In this document: positions 51,942 to 60,600 of the stretch, in pieces
How positions within the stretch are numbered: the stretch's first letter is position 1
Layout: each line of letters starts with the position of its first letter
Source: Actinomycetospora corticicola
Lineage (GTDB): Bacteria > Actinomycetota > Actinomycetes > Mycobacteriales > Pseudonocardiaceae
Assembly: GCF_013409505.1 (NCBI RefSeq)
Contig: NZ_JACCBN010000001.1
Coordinates: 5,456,001-5,520,000 of the forward strand
Length of the DNA stretch: 64,000 nucleotides
Direction of reading: 5' to 3'
The notes under the pieces: model-generated
Told to the model about the DNA's origin: nothing
What the model saw: only the letters and a program-made list of their open reading frames with translations
The model's database searches: none
Position numbers and translations under genes: made by a program

Positions 51942-53468
51942 ATGAGCGCCCCCCGACTGCCGGACGGCTGGACCGTCCGCCCCGACCCCCGCACGTGGCG
52001 CGTCGACGGTGGCGCCACGTGGATCGGCGGGTCCCCGCCCCGGGTGCTGCGGCTCTCGGTGGCCGCGCGGAAGCGGCTGGACGGCCCCGAGCTCGTCGTC
52101 ACGGACGCGACCTCGGCGGCCCTGGCGCGGCTGCTCTCCGACGCCGGCGTCGCGCACCCGGTCGGCGGTGACGGTCCGACGCCGGACGACGTGACCGTGG
52201 TGGTCCCGGTCAAGGACCGCTCCGCCGAGCTCGACCGCCTGCTCGTGGCCGTCCGAGCGACCGCACCCGGCATCGGGATCGTGGTGGTCGATGACGGGTC
52301 GGACGACCCGGGAGCGACCTCGGAAGTGGCCGAACGCCACGGCGCGAGGGTCGTCCGACATCGGACGAGTCGAGGTCCGTCGGCCGGGCGCAACACCGGG
52401 GCGCGGGCGTGCACGACCCCGCTGATCGCGTTCCTGGACTCCGACGTCGTGCCGGAGCCGGGCTGGCTGGACACGCTGCTCGGGCACCTGGCGGACCCGG
52501 CCGTCGGGGTGGTGGCGCCGCGGATCGTGGCGTTCTCCGACGGGGGACCCGAGAACGCGGTCACCCGCTACGAGCGCCGGCGCTCCTCGCTGGACCTCGG
52601 AGCCCGGCCCGCGCCGGTGACCGCGCGCTCCCGCGTGGCGTACGTGCCGAGTGCGGCGCTCGTGGTGCGGCGCGAGGCGTTCGGGGACGGGTTCGACGAG
52701 GCGATGCCGGTCGCCGAGGACGTCGACCTGGTGTGGCGCATCGCCGCCGCGGGCTGGCGGCTGCGCTACGACCCGGCCGCCCGGGTCGCCCACGAGCACC
52801 GCGCGCACGTCCGGGCGTGGCTCGCCCGCAAGGCGTTCTACGGCACGGGCGCCGCACCCCTGGCCCGGCAGCACCCGCGCCGCGTGCCCCCGGTCGCGCT
52901 CGCCTCGTGGACGGCGGCGACCGTGGCGCTGCTCGGCGTCCAACGGCCCTGGTCCTCCGCGGCGGCGGGGGTTGTCACCCTCGTGGCGACCGCCCGGCTC
53001 GCCCGGGGTCTGCGCAGGCCGGGCGAGCCGTGGCTGCGGGTCACCCCCTCGCGGCAGGAAAGCGTCGTTGCTGCCACCGGACGACAGCAACGACGCTTTC
53101 CTGCCACGGGGGTGCGGGTCACCGGGCCGGTGCCGCTGGCCCTCGTGCTCGCGCCCTGGGGACTCGGCGGCGCACTCTGGCAGGCGGCCGGGGCGCTGAC
53201 CCGGCACTGGTGGCCCGTCGCGGCGGTCGGCGCGCTCGTCAGCCGACGCGTCCGACGGGCCCTGCTGCTCGCCGCCGTCGCCGAGGGGCTGGCCGACTGG
53301 GCGCGGTTCCGCGACCCGGGCGCGGGCCCGCTCGACGCGCTCGCCCACGTCGCCGCCCACCGCGCCGACGACCTCGCCTACGGTGCCGGGCTCTGGTGGG
53401 GCGCGTGGCGGCACCGCACGGTCTCCCCGCTGCTGCCCGACCTCTCCGGGAAGGGGCCCGATGCCTGA
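51942..53468 (+). CDS. mftF: MftF: mycofactocin glycosyltransferase, with in-frame palindromic element
   Basis: A 508-residue family 2 glycosyltransferase that adds the beta-1,4-glucan chain to premycofactocin. A short N-terminal domain (LPDGWTVRPDPRTWRV) precedes the GT-A domain: VTVVVPVKDRSAELDRLL (about 84), VVVDDGSDDPG, FLDSDVVPEPGW (DxD), AEDVDLVWRIAAAGWRL. The C-terminus has several hydrophobic segments and is probably membrane associated. Residues 371-388 (RQESVVAATGRQQRRFPA) are encoded by a 53-bp palindrome. It is separated from the mftA-E group by two unrelated genes. The start of the MOSC gene overlaps its end. Confidence 0.92.
   Translation: MSAPRLPDGWTVRPDPRTWRVDGGATWIGGSPPRVLRLSVAARKRLDGPELVVTDATSAALARLLSDAGVAHPVGGDGPTPDDVTVVVPVKDRSAELDRLLVAVRATAPGIGIVVVDDGSDDPGATSEVAERHGARVVRHRTSRGPSAGRNTGARACTTPLIAFLDSDVVPEPGWLDTLLGHLADPAVGVVAPRIVAFSDGGPENAVTRYERRRSSLDLGARPAPVTARSRVAYVPSAALVVRREAFGDGFDEAMPVAEDVDLVWRIAAAGWRLRYDPAARVAHEHRAHVRAWLARKAFYGTGAAPLARQHPRRVPPVALASWTAATVALLGVQRPWSSAAAGVVTLVATARLARGLRRPGEPWLRVTPSRQESVVAATGRQQRRFPATGVRVTGPVPLALVLAPWGLGGALWQAAGALTRHWWPVAAVGALVSRRVRRALLLAAVAEGLADWARFRDPGAGPLDALAHVAAHRADDLAYGAGLWWGAWRHRTVSPLLPDLSGKGPDA
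53053..53105. repeat. 53-bp palindromic element (type 1) inside mftF
   Basis: Perfect 21-nt arms (53053-53073 and 53085-53105; left arm GGCAGGAAAGCGTCGTTG…) around an 11-nt centre. It is read in a different frame from the copy at 47470 but is also open, giving an Arg/Gln/Val-rich segment. Confidence 0.93.
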
Positions 53469-54093
53469 CGCCGTCGTCCGGTCCGTCGCCGTCGGTCGCG
53501 CCGTCGAGATCGCCGGCCCGAAGGACCGCACCACGCTCACCGCGAGCGCGAAGGCGCCCGTCGACGGCCCGGTGGCGGTCCACCGTGAGCACCTCGAGGG
53601 CGACGAGCAGGCCGACCTCGAGAGCCACGGCGGCCCCGACAAGGCCGTCTACGCCTACGCCGCCGAGGACGTCGAGTGGTGGGCCGAGGAGCTCGGCCGC
53701 GCGGTCGACCCGCAGACCTTCGGGCAGAACCTCACGACGACGGGTCTCGACCTCCGGTCGGTGGTCGTGGGCGAGCGCTGGCGCATCGGCACCGCCGAGT
53801 TCGAGGTCGCCCAGCCCCGCATCCCCTGCTTCAAGCTCGGCCTGCACGCGGGCGACCCGAGGATGCCGCGCCGCTTCGTCGCCGCGGTCCGGCCCGGGGC
53901 CTACCTGCGGGTCCGGACGACGGGTCACGTCCGGGCCGGGGACGTCCTCGAGGTCCTCGGCCGGCCCGACCACGGGATGACCCTCGCCGAGGTGTTCACG
54001 ATCTACCACCACGAGCGCCACCGGGCGGCGACCCTCCTCGACGTCCCGGAGCTCGCGCCGATGTACCACCGCTGGGCCCGCGACCGGACGTGA
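53461..54093 (+). CDS. MOSC-domain protein
   Basis: A 210-residue protein of the MOSC fold, which binds molybdopterin or pyridoxal-linked sulfur carriers: HGGPDKAVYAY (about 57-67), FGQNLTTTGLDL and a Cys in QPRIPCFKLGLHAGDPRM (likely sulfur-accepting). Stand-alone members (YiiM-like) reduce N-hydroxylated compounds or handle Mo cofactor sulfur. The ATG overlaps the mftF stop. It lies between mftF and the Mo enzyme operon, so either link is possible. Confidence 0.87.
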   Translation: MPDAVVRSVAVGRAVEIAGPKDRTTLTASAKAPVDGPVAVHREHLEGDEQADLESHGGPDKAVYAYAAEDVEWWAEELGRAVDPQTFGQNLTTTGLDLRSVVVGERWRIGTAEFEVAQPRIPCFKLGLHAGDPRMPRRFVAAVRPGAYLRVRTTGHVRAGDVLEVLGRPDHGMTLAEVFTIYHHERHRAATLLDVPELAPMYHRWARDRT

Positions 54094-54548
54094 GCCCGTC
54101 CGCCGACCAAGGCTCCGGCGGCACCGATCAAGGCTCGGGACGGCGTGTGAGGTCGCCGTGGCGACATGGATACAGGTACCTGTCCGATCGGGCAGGTGAG
54201 CACGCTGCCCGGGCCGCCCGATTTACGTCGCCGTGTTCCGGGCTCCGCGCCGGACGGAGCGGCGGATGCCCGCAGACACGGGCGCACGATCACGATCGCC
54301 CCGCATCTTCGGAGTCGGGACGGGCACGGGGGCTGACCAGCGCCGCGAGTACCCGCGGCACGCCCCGACCAGGCGTTGCGAGATGGCGATCACGGGGGTG
54401 TGATGTGGCCGCCACCACGCTGACGGGCGTGACGGCGTCGTCGCGGCCGGGTCCGACCCGTGATCGCGGCTAGAACACCACCACTGACGACGTGCTCGCC
54501 TCTTGTGTCCCGTGCGAAAGCGGGCCTGGGCGTGTGAGGAGTGAATCC
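54094..54548. promoter_or_regulatory. cox promoter region with a 12-bp perfect palindrome
   Basis: 455 bp with no plausible gene. ACAGGTACCTGT (54172-54183) is a perfect palindrome about 365 nt before coxS and may bind a regulator. GAGGAG at 54535-54540 is the coxS ribosome-binding site. The rest shows nothing I recognise. Confidence 0.4.
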
Positions 54549-55052
54549 ATGGCACGCATCCGGACCACCGTCGACGGCCTCGTCTACGAGGACGACGTCG
54601 AGCCCCGCATGCTGCTCGTGCAGTACCTGAGGGAACGACTGGGCAAGACCGGCACGGTGATCGGCTGCGACACCAGCAACTGCGGTGCCTGCACCGTGCA
54701 CCTGGACGGCCTCTCGGTGAAGTCCTGCTCCGTGCTGGCCGTGCAGGCCAACGGCAGCGAGGTGCTCACCGTCGAGGGGCTGGAGCGGGACGGTCAGCTC
54801 CACCCGGTCCAGCAGGCGTTCCACGACAACCACGCCCTGCAGTGCGGCTACTGCACGCCGGGCATGATCATGCAGTCGATCGACCTGCTCGGTGACAACC
54901 CGGACCCCTCCGAGCAGGAGGTCCGTGAGGGCATCGAGGGCAACCTCTGCCGCTGCACCGGATATCAGAACATCGTGCGGGCGGTGCAGGACGCGGCCCA
55001 GAAGATGAAGCCGGGTGCCTCGCAGGCCGCACCCGTCGGGGGAGGCGCCTGA
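54549..55052 (+). CDS. coxS: Form II CO-dehydrogenase-like small subunit (2x[2Fe-2S])
   Basis: A 167-residue iron-sulfur subunit. Plant-type [2Fe-2S] ligands are C40, C45, C48 and C60; the C-terminal four-helix [2Fe-2S] domain uses C99, C102, C134 and C136 ([14 protein letters not shown]). It carries electrons from the molybdenum site to FAD. ATG 54549 follows GAGGAG. Its stop overlaps the coxL start (TGATG), so S-L-M are coupled. Confidence 0.95.
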   Translation: MARIRTTVDGLVYEDDVEPRMLLVQYLRERLGKTGTVIGCDTSNCGACTVHLDGLSVKSCSVLAVQANGSEVLTVEGLERDGQLHPVQQAFHDNHALQCGYCTPGMIMQSIDLLGDNPDPSEQEVREGIEGNLCRCTGYQNIVRAVQDAAQKMKPGASQAAPVGGGA

Positions 55053-57544
55053 TGACCACGGTCGAGAACAACGCACCTGCGCAGGAGATCGGGCGCGACC
55101 GGCGCCGCAAGGAGGACCGTCGGCTCATCACCGGGCGCACCCGGTGGACCGACAACCAGGTCCTCACCGGCCTGCTCCACATCTCCATCGTCCGCAGCCC
55201 CTTCGCCCACGCGGAGATCGGCAGCATCGACACCAGCGCCGCCAAGCAGGTCCCGGGCGTCGTCGCGGTCTACACCGCGTCCGACATCGGTGCCGACGCG
55301 GTGCAGCTGCCCTGCGCGTGGCCGATCACCAAGGACATGAAGTCCCCGCAGCGCCCCGCCCTGGCGGGGAGCCGGGTGAACTTCGCCGGCGAGGGCGTCG
55401 CCGTCGTCGTGGCCCGCACCGCGGCCGCCGCGAAGGACGCCGCCGAGCTGGTCGAGGTCGACTACTCCGAGCTCGAGCCGGTGCTCGACATGGAGGAGGC
55501 CCTCAAGGAGGGCGCGACCCTCGTCCACCCGGAGCTCGGCACCAACGAGAACGCCCAGTGGGTGTTCGACTCGGGCGAGGCCGGCTCGGGCGGGTCCGCG
55601 GCCGAGGCGATCGCCGCGGCGGAGAAGGCCGACGACCAGGTCGTCATCACGCGCCGCTTCCGCCAGCAGCGCCTCGTCCCGGTCTTCATGGAGCCGCGCT
55701 CCACGGTGGTCGACCCGACCGGCGAGCAGCTGGTCATGTGGTCCTCCACCCAGGTGCCGCACATCCTCAAGACGATGCTGGCGCTGACGCTCGGCCTGCC
55801 CGAGCACAAGATCCGCGTCATCGCCCCCGACGTGGGCGGCGGCTTCGGCGGCAAGATCGCCGTGGCGCCGGAGGAGGTCGTCACGCTGCTGGTGGCCCAG
55901 AAGCTGGGCAAGCCGGTGAAGTGGACCGAGACGCGCTCGGAGTCGCTGCTCACCGCGCACCACGGCCGCGACCAGATCCAGGACCTCACCGTCGCCGTCA
56001 CGAAGGACGGCGTCATCAAGGGCCTGGACGTCAAGCTCCTCGCCGACATGGGCGCCTACCTCGGCCTCGTCGGGCCGGGCGTGCCGATCCTCGGCGCGTT
56101 CATGTTCAACGCGATCTACAAGATCCCGGCCTACCGGTTCGACTGCACCAACGTCTTCACCACCAAGACGCTCACCGACGCCTACCGCGGCGCCGGTCGT
56201 CCGGAGGCCACCTTCGGCATCGAGCGGATGATGGACGAGGTCGCCGTCGAGCTCGGGATCGAGCCGATGGAGCTGCGCAAGCGCAACTGGATCAAGCACG
56301 AGGAGTTCCCGTACACCACGGTCAGCACGCTGACCTACGACACGGGCAACTACGAGGCCGCGACCGACCAGGCCATGTCGATGTTCGACTACGACGGTCT
56401 GCGCCGGGAGCAGGAGGAGCGCCGCAAGCGCGGCGACGTCAAGCAGCTCGGCATCGGCATCTCGACCTTCACCGAGATGTGCGGGCTCGCCCCGTCGCGC
56501 GTGCTGGGCTCGCTCGACTACGGCGCCGGCGGCTGGGAGACCGCGTCCATCCGGATGCTGCCCACCGGCAAGGCCGAGGTCGTCGTCGGCGTCAGCCCGC
56601 ACGGGCAGGGCCACGAGACCGCGTTCTCGCAGATCATCGCGGACAAGCTGGGCATCCCGTTCGACGACGTGGAGATCCTCCACGGGGACACCCAGTCGTC
56701 CTACCGCGGCCTCGACACCTACGGGTCGCGCTCGCTCGCGGTCGGCGGCATCGCGATGGTCAAGGCGGCCGAGAAGGTCGTCGAGAAGGCCAAGCCGATC
56801 GCCGCGCACATGCTCGAGGCGTCCGAGGACGACATCGAGTTCACGGCCGGCAAGTTCTCGGTCAAGGGCACCGACAAGGGCGTGGGCATCGCGGACGTGG
56901 CGCTCGCCGTGTTCGCCGCCCACGACTACCCGGAGGGCATCGAGCCCGACATCGACGCCCACGCGACGTTCGACCCGGAGAACTTCTCCTACCCGCACGG
57001 CACCCACCTGTGCGCGGTCGAGGTCGACACCGAGACGGGCTTCGTGCAGCTGCACAAGTACGTCTGCGTGGACGACGTGGGCACGGTGATCAACCCGCTG
57101 ATCGTCGAGGGCCAGATCCACGGCGGTCTCGCGCAGGGCATCGCGCAGGCGCTGTTCGAGGACGCCCCGTACGACGAGTCCGGGACGCTGCTGTCGGGCA
57201 CGCTGGTCGACTACACGCTGCCCTCGGCGGCCGACCTGATCAACTTCGACACGGCGAACACCTCGACGCCGTCGACGACCAACCCGCTGGGCGTCAAGGG
57301 CGTGGGCGAGGCGGGCACCATCGCCTCCACCCCCGCCGTCGTGAACGCCGTCCTCGACGCCGTGCGCCAGTACGGGGTCAAGGACATCGACATGCCGACC
57401 ACGCCGTTCCGCGTGTGGACGGCGATCAACTCCGGCAAGGGCACCGGCACGCAGGCCGACGAGGCGAACGTCGCCTCGCCCGGCGCCGGCCTCGGCAGCA
57501 TGGCCAAGAGTGACTCGGTGAAGAACCAGGGAGGCGCGCTGTGA
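55052..57544 (+). CDS. coxL: Form II CO-dehydrogenase-like molybdenum subunit
   Basis: An 830-residue catalytic subunit of the xanthine oxidase family. The active-site loop reads AYRGAGR (377-383), the form II signature, not AYXCSFR of true (form I) CO dehydrogenase, and the Cu-ligating Cys is absent. PDVGGGFGGKIAV, GVSPHGQGHETAF and GVKGVGEAGTI are Mo-cofactor loops. Form II enzymes have been reported with weak CO activity in some bacteria, but the substrate may be an aldehyde or N-heterocycle. It lies in the order S-L-M rather than M-S-L. Confidence 0.92.
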   Translation: MTTVENNAPAQEIGRDRRRKEDRRLITGRTRWTDNQVLTGLLHISIVRSPFAHAEIGSIDTSAAKQVPGVVAVYTASDIGADAVQLPCAWPITKDMKSPQRPALAGSRVNFAGEGVAVVVARTAAAAKDAAELVEVDYSELEPVLDMEEALKEGATLVHPELGTNENAQWVFDSGEAGSGGSAAEAIAAAEKADDQVVITRRFRQQRLVPVFMEPRSTVVDPTGEQLVMWSSTQVPHILKTMLALTLGLPEHKIRVIAPDVGGGFGGKIAVAPEEVVTLLVAQKLGKPVKWTETRSESLLTAHHGRDQIQDLTVAVTKDGVIKGLDVKLLADMGAYLGLVGPGVPILGAFMFNAIYKIPAYRFDCTNVFTTKTLTDAYRGAGRPEATFGIERMMDEVAVELGIEPMELRKRNWIKHEEFPYTTVSTLTYDTGNYEAATDQAMSMFDYDGLRREQEERRKRGDVKQLGIGISTFTEMCGLAPSRVLGSLDYGAGGWETASIRMLPTGKAEVVVGVSPHGQGHETAFSQIIADKLGIPFDDVEILHGDTQSSYRGLDTYGSRSLAVGGIAMVKAAEKVVEKAKPIAAHMLEASEDDIEFTAGKFSVKGTDKGVGIADVALAVFAAHDYPEGIEPDIDAHATFDPENFSYPHGTHLCAVEVDTETGFVQLHKYVCVDDVGTVINPLIVEGQIHGGLAQGIAQALFEDAPYDESGTLLSGTLVDYTLPSAADLINFDTANTSTPSTTNPLGVKGVGEAGTIASTPAVVNAVLDAVRQYGVKDIDMPTTPFRVWTAINSGKGTGTQADEANVASPGAGLGSMAKSDSVKNQGGAL

Positions 57545-58392
57545 TCCCCGCATCGTTCGACTACGTGCGGCCGACGTCCGTCGCCGAGGCCGTCCAGGCT
57601 CTCGCCGACGGCGGGGACGACGCGAAGATCCTGGCCGGCGGCCAGAGCTTCATCCCCGTCCTGCGGCTGCGCATGGGCGACCCCTCGCTCGTCGTCGACC
57701 TCGGCGGCATCGCCGAGCTCCGCGGCGTCCGCGAGGAGGGCGACAAGATCGTCGTCGGGGCCATGACGACCCACCACGACGTCACCCGCGACGACCTGCT
57801 GAACCAGCACGTGAAGCTGATCAGCGAGGCGACGAAGACGGTGGCCGACTTCCAGGTCCGCCACCGCGGGACCCTCGGCGGCGCCCTGGCGCACGCCGAC
57901 CCGGCCGGTGACCTCGCGGCGCCCGCGCTCGCGCTGGACGCCGAGTTCGTCATCGCCGGCGCGAACGGCGAGCGCACCGTCGCCGCGTCGGACTTCTTCG
58001 AGGACTACTTCACGACGGCCATCGGCCCGCAGGAGATCCTCACCGCGATCCGCTTCCCGAAGTACACGGGCTGGGGCGCGCGGTACGAGAAGTTCAACCG
58101 CGTCGCGCAGGCGTGGTCGATCGTCGCCGTGGCCGCCACGGTCAAGGTCGAGGGCGGCTCCATCACCGACGCCCGCATCGGCCTGACCAACATGGCAGGT
58201 GTCCCCGTCCGGGCGCGGGGTGTCGAGTCGGCCCTCGTCGGGCAGACGATGAGCGAGGAGACGGTCCGCGCCGCGGCGCAGGCCGCCGCCGAGGGCACCA
58301 GCCCCACGTCGGACGCCGACGCCGGGTCGGACTACCGCGAGCACCTCGCGAAGGTCCTGACCGGGCGCGCGGTGCTCGCCGCGGCCGGCTGA
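57541..58392 (+). CDS. coxM: CO-dehydrogenase-like FAD subunit
   Basis: A 283-residue FAD-binding subunit. The AGGQS motif (about 32-36) and TLGGALAHADPA (about 111-122) bind FAD; the CO-dehydrogenase C-terminal domain follows. It passes electrons from the Fe-S subunit to the quinone or another acceptor. GTG 57541 overlaps the coxL stop by 4 bp. Confidence 0.95.
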   Translation: MIPASFDYVRPTSVAEAVQALADGGDDAKILAGGQSFIPVLRLRMGDPSLVVDLGGIAELRGVREEGDKIVVGAMTTHHDVTRDDLLNQHVKLISEATKTVADFQVRHRGTLGGALAHADPAGDLAAPALALDAEFVIAGANGERTVAASDFFEDYFTTAIGPQEILTAIRFPKYTGWGARYEKFNRVAQAWSIVAVAATVKVEGGSITDARIGLTNMAGVPVRARGVESALVGQTMSEETVRAAAQAAAEGTSPTSDADAGSDYREHLAKVLTGRAVLAAAG

Positions 58393-58414
58393 CACGCTCG
58401 GCCCAACGCCCTAC

Positions 58415-58452
58415 CGTGAGGCCCGTCCCAGCCCGGGGCGGGCCTCACGTGC
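58415..58452 (+). terminator. Hairpin between coxM and coxG
   Basis: CGTGAGGCCCGTCCC and GGGGCGGGCCTCACG (near 58415-58450) form a long stem in the 86-bp gap. It may attenuate transcription so that coxG is made at a different level, or be a repeat-family member; coxG also has its own AGGAGG ribosome site. Confidence 0.55.
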
Positions 58453-58478
58453 GTCCACCCACTCGCCAGGAGGCGTAG

Positions 58479-59330
58479 ATGCAGCTCGAGAACTCCTTCA
58501 CCGTGCCGGTCGCGATCGACACCGTGTACGACGCCATGAACGACCCGGAGAAGATCACCCCCTGCTTCCCGGGCGCCACGCTGACCTCCGCCGACGGTGA
58601 CGACTTCACCGGCACCGTGAAGGTGAAGCTGGGCCCGATCTCGATGACCTACAAGGGCAAGGGCACCTTCGTCGAGCGCGACAAGAGCGCGCACAAGATC
58701 GTCGTCGACGCCCAGGGTCGCGACTCGCGCGGGAACGGCACCGCCTCGGCCAAGGCCACGCTGACGATGTCGTCGGAGGGCCCGGAGTCCACCAAGGTCA
58801 CCGTGCTCACCGAGATGCAGGTGACCGGCAAGCCCGCGCAGTTCGGCCGCGGCGTCATGTCCGACGTCGGCGACAAGATCCTCGGGCAGTTCGCCTCGTG
58901 CCTGGCCGACGAGTTCGCCGACGCGCCCGCGCCGGAGGCCGCTCCGGCCTCCGCGTCGAGCAACGGCGCGGCCGCCCCGGTGTCCTCGGGCGCCGAGGCC
59001 GTGTCCGGCGCGGCCACCCCGGTGTCGCACCCGGCCAGCCCGGCCCCGGTCGCCGCCGGCTCGGGTGCCCCCGAGGCCGCCCCGATGGCGTCGACCGTCG
59101 CCGAGGCCCGCACGCAGGACGACGCCGCCGCCAAGCCGGGCTCCAACCCGTCGTCCGGCGCGGGCCCCCGTCCGGTCCAGTCGACGCCGAAGCCCAAGCG
59201 GCAGCAGGCCGAGGCCATCGACCTGCTCGACGCCTCGTCCGACGCGCTGGCCAAGCGCCTCCTGCCGGTCGCGGGCGGCGTGGGCGTCCTCGCGATCATC
59301 CTGCTGATCATCCGGTTCGCCCGCCGCTGA
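58479..59330 (+). CDS. coxG: CoxG-like SRPBCC protein with C-terminal membrane anchor
   Basis: A 283-residue protein. The SRPBCC/CoxG domain (1-148: MQLENSFTVPVAIDTVYDAM, PCFPGATLTS) is followed by a long Ala/Pro/Ser-rich linker (about 150-245) and a C-terminal transmembrane helix (VAGGVGVLAIILLIIRFARR). CoxG in carboxydotrophs attaches CO dehydrogenase to the membrane; recent work on a mycobacterial CoxG links it to delivery of menaquinone. The ATG follows AGGAGGCG. Confidence 0.93.
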   Translation: MQLENSFTVPVAIDTVYDAMNDPEKITPCFPGATLTSADGDDFTGTVKVKLGPISMTYKGKGTFVERDKSAHKIVVDAQGRDSRGNGTASAKATLTMSSEGPESTKVTVLTEMQVTGKPAQFGRGVMSDVGDKILGQFASCLADEFADAPAPEAAPASASSNGAAAPVSSGAEAVSGAATPVSHPASPAPVAAGSGAPEAAPMASTVAEARTQDDAAAKPGSNPSSGAGPRPVQSTPKPKRQQAEAIDLLDASSDALAKRLLPVAGGVGVLAIILLIIRFARR

Positions 59331-59341
59331 TCGACCCCTCC

Positions 59342-59381
59342 GACCGCAGGGCACTCCCGACACCGGGGGTGCCCTGCGGTC
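59342..59381 (+). terminator. Terminator after coxG
   Basis: GACCGCAGGGCAC (59342-59354) pairs with GTGCCCTGCGGTC (59369-59381) around a 14-nt loop that contains CCC/GGG pairing. It lies 12 nt after the coxG stop and ends the cox operon. Confidence 0.85.
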
Positions 59382-59394
59382 GTTGCGGGCCAGA

Positions 59395-60600
59395 ATGTCG
59401 ACCATGACGACGGGACCGCTCGCGGGGCTGCGGGTGCTGGAGATGGGCACGATCATCGCCGGGCCGTTCGCGGCCCGGATCCTCGGCGACTACGGCGCCG
59501 ACGTGATCAAGATCGAGCCGCCGGGTCGCCCCGACCCGCTCCGTGACTGGGGGCAGGGGGAGTACCGGGGGCAGCACTTCATGTGGACCGTCATCGGCCG
59601 CAACAAGCGCTGCATCACCCTCGATCCGCGGACCGGTCGTGGCCGCGAGATCTTCCTCGAGCTGGTGGCGCGCACGGACGTGATCGTCGAGAACTTCCGC
59701 CCCGGGACGCTCGAGCGCTGGGGCCTCGGGTTCGACGTGCTCAGCGAGGCCAACCCGGGCCTGATCCTCGGGCGCGTGTCCGGCTACGGCCAGACCGGCC
59801 CGTACGCCTCGAAGCCGGGCTACGCCTCGGTGGCCGAGGCGGTCAGCGGGATGCGCAGCATCAACGGCTTCCCCGGGGAGGCGCCGCCGCGCATGGCGGT
59901 CTCCCTGGGCGACTCGCTGGCCGGGATGGTCGCCGTGCAGGGGGTGCTCGCCGCGCTGTACTCGCGGTCGGTGACCGGGAAGGGCCAGGTCGTCGACATC
60001 GCGATCACCGAGGCCTGCCTGTCGGTGCTGGAGTCGTCGATCCCCGAGTACGACAAGCTCGGCGCCGTGCGCCGCCCGGGCGGCACGAAGCTCGACGGCA
60101 TCGCGCCGTCGAACATCTACCGGTCCTCCGACGGGCTCTGGATGGTCGTCGCGGCCAACCAGGACACGGTGTTCGGGCGGCTCTGCGAGGCCATGGGCCG
60201 CCCCGAGCTCGCGACCGACGAGAAGTTCGTGGACCACCTCGCCCGCGGCCGCAACCAGGATGAGATCGACGGGATCGTCGCCGACTGGGTCGCCGCGCGA
60301 CCTGCCGCCGAGGTGCGCGAGATCCTCGACGGGGCCGGCGTCATCGTCGGGCCGGTGAACACGATCGCCGAGGTGGTCACCGACGAGCAGTTCCTGGCCC
60401 GCGACATGATCGTCGCCCACCACGACGAGCGCCTCGACGAGGACGTGCTCGGCCCCGGCGTCGTCCCCACCTTCGCCGGCACGCCGGCATCCGTCCGCCG
60501 TGCCGGTCCGGCCCTCGGCGCGGACAACCACGAGGTCTACGCGGAGCTCGGCATCTCCGACGCGGAGCTCGAGGAGCTCACGACCGCGGGCACGATCTGA
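59395..60600 (+). CDS. CaiB/BaiF (family III) CoA-transferase
   Basis: A roughly 401-residue enzyme that moves CoA between carboxylic acids. LAGLRVLEMGTIIAGPFAARILGDYGADVIKIEPP is the family start, with the Asp nucleophile expected near 180 and GGYGQTGPY-like VSGYGQTGPYASKPGYASVAEA following. The start is uncertain (ATG 59395 or 59404); there is no good ribosome site. It overlaps the next gene (TGATG). Confidence 0.9.
   Translation: MSTMTTGPLAGLRVLEMGTIIAGPFAARILGDYGADVIKIEPPGRPDPLRDWGQGEYRGQHFMWTVIGRNKRCITLDPRTGRGREIFLELVARTDVIVENFRPGTLERWGLGFDVLSEANPGLILGRVSGYGQTGPYASKPGYASVAEAVSGMRSINGFPGEAPPRMAVSLGDSLAGMVAVQGVLAALYSRSVTGKGQVVDIAITEACLSVLESSIPEYDKLGAVRRPGGTKLDGIAPSNIYRSSDGLWMVVAANQDTVFGRLCEAMGRPELATDEKFVDHLARGRNQDEIDGIVADWVAARPAAEVREILDGAGVIVGPVNTIAEVVTDEQFLARDMIVAHHDERLDEDVLGPGVVPTFAGTPASVRRAGPALGADNHEVYAELGISDAELEELTTAGTI

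Noticed and set aside
54094..54548. A gene in the gap before coxS
   Set aside because: Open frames here are short, without ribosome sites or typical codon use.
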